From positions 1-21,077 of the forward strand of contig CAZBZV010000065.1 in NCBI GenBank assembly GCA_964496505.1: a stretch of DNA of 21,077 bases, in the 5' to 3' direction. The first letter of the stretch is position 1. Every line of letters begins with the position of its first letter. The translations under genes were made by a program, and so were the position numbers. Under the pieces are notes generated by a model. That model had not been told where the DNA came from. It worked only from the letters and a program-made list of their open reading frames with translations, and searched no databases. Origin of the DNA: JAABVY01 sp964496505 (GTDB taxonomy: Bacteria; Zixibacteria; MSB-5A5; JAABVY01). Below, one piece after another: positions 21,017 to 21,077 of the stretch.

Positions 21017-21077
21017 TAACGATTATAACTGCCTTGTGATCGGTTCCGGAATTGCCGGCCTTTCATTTGCTTTACGT
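21003..21077 (+). CDS. FAD-dependent oxidoreductase, N-terminus only (L-aspartate oxidase-like)
   Basis: Only 25 codons are in the window. They read (M)PESNNDYNCLVIGSGIAG then LSFALR, an FAD/NAD-binding Rossmann start with GSGIAG. This wording is typical of L-aspartate oxidase (NadB), the first enzyme of de novo NAD synthesis. Other FAD-dependent oxidoreductases begin similarly, so NadB is a guess. The TTG at 21003 is the only usual start before the Rossmann strand in this frame. It overlaps the lpxK end by 14 nt and has GAGG 10 nt upstream. Confidence 0.55.
   Translation, partial: MPESNNDYNCLVIGSGIAGLSFALR

Overview
The window comes from a diderm (Gram-negative) bacterium of moderate GC. 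It carries most of a lipid A/Kdo pathway, exported proteins with Sec or lipoprotein signals, and an LpxC-FabZ fusion. That fusion is typical of the Bacteroidetes/Chlorobi/FCB lineages. Promoter-like sites are classical (TTGACA-N17-TATTAT, TTTACA-N17-TATAAT) and many genes have strong Shine-Dalgarno sequences. This argues against a true Bacteroidetes, where both signals differ, and for a deeper FCB or candidate-phylum lineage of the Zixibacteria/Marinimicrobia kind. The taxonomic guess is inference.

Region 1 (1-8600): exported proteases and a small information-processing operon. On the + strand are two M16 zinc-peptidase-type proteins (1-2524; the first is cut by the window edge, the second has lost the HxxEH ligands) and an ICMT-like membrane methyltransferase that overlaps the second. 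Facing them on the - strand is a five-gene run transcribed from a good promoter at 8595-8623: a GNAT acetyltransferase, RluD-type pseudouridine synthase, a small protein joining a RelA/SpoT-type zinc-binding domain to a winged helix, then a TldD-like metalloprotease and its TldE-like inactive partner, both with signal peptides. Two exported active/inactive metalloprotease pairs therefore converge at about 3060.

Region 2 (8600-12640): a 44-residue lipoprotein with a TTG start preceded by a perfect 14-bp palindrome; a strong sigma70-type promoter; a small secreted acidic/basic protein; and a 742-residue TPR-AAA+-Fis regulator. The regulator looks like a sigma54 activator but has altered GAFTGA and Walker B motifs. 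A 440-nt gap follows with successive hairpins and a strong intrinsic terminator, then a DUF202-like membrane protein.

Region 3 (12640-21077): lipid A biosynthesis. lpxC-fabZ and lpxA form one unit (1-nt gap). Gfo/Idh/MocA oxidoreductase, lpxB, waaA (kdtA), lpxK and the start of an FAD-dependent oxidoreductase (NadB-like) form a second, tightly packed unit with ATGA overlaps. Together they supply UDP-acyl-GlcN formation, disaccharide synthesis, 4'-phosphorylation and Kdo transfer, plus the FabZ dehydratase for hydroxyacyl precursors. lpxD and the UDP-diacyl-GlcN hydrolase (LpxH/I/G) are not in the window. The lpxC-fabZ frame has no ATG, GTG, TTG or CTG before conserved LpxC sequence begins. 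A well-placed GGAGG and a TATAAT promoter point to AUA as start codon.

Between lpxA and the oxidoreductase lies a 1.6-kb interruption with a CGGC-type metal-binding protein, an oppositely oriented membrane protein, and several doublet-palindrome repeats of REPIN-like design. The two arms of each repeat are inverted copies of each other and vary together.
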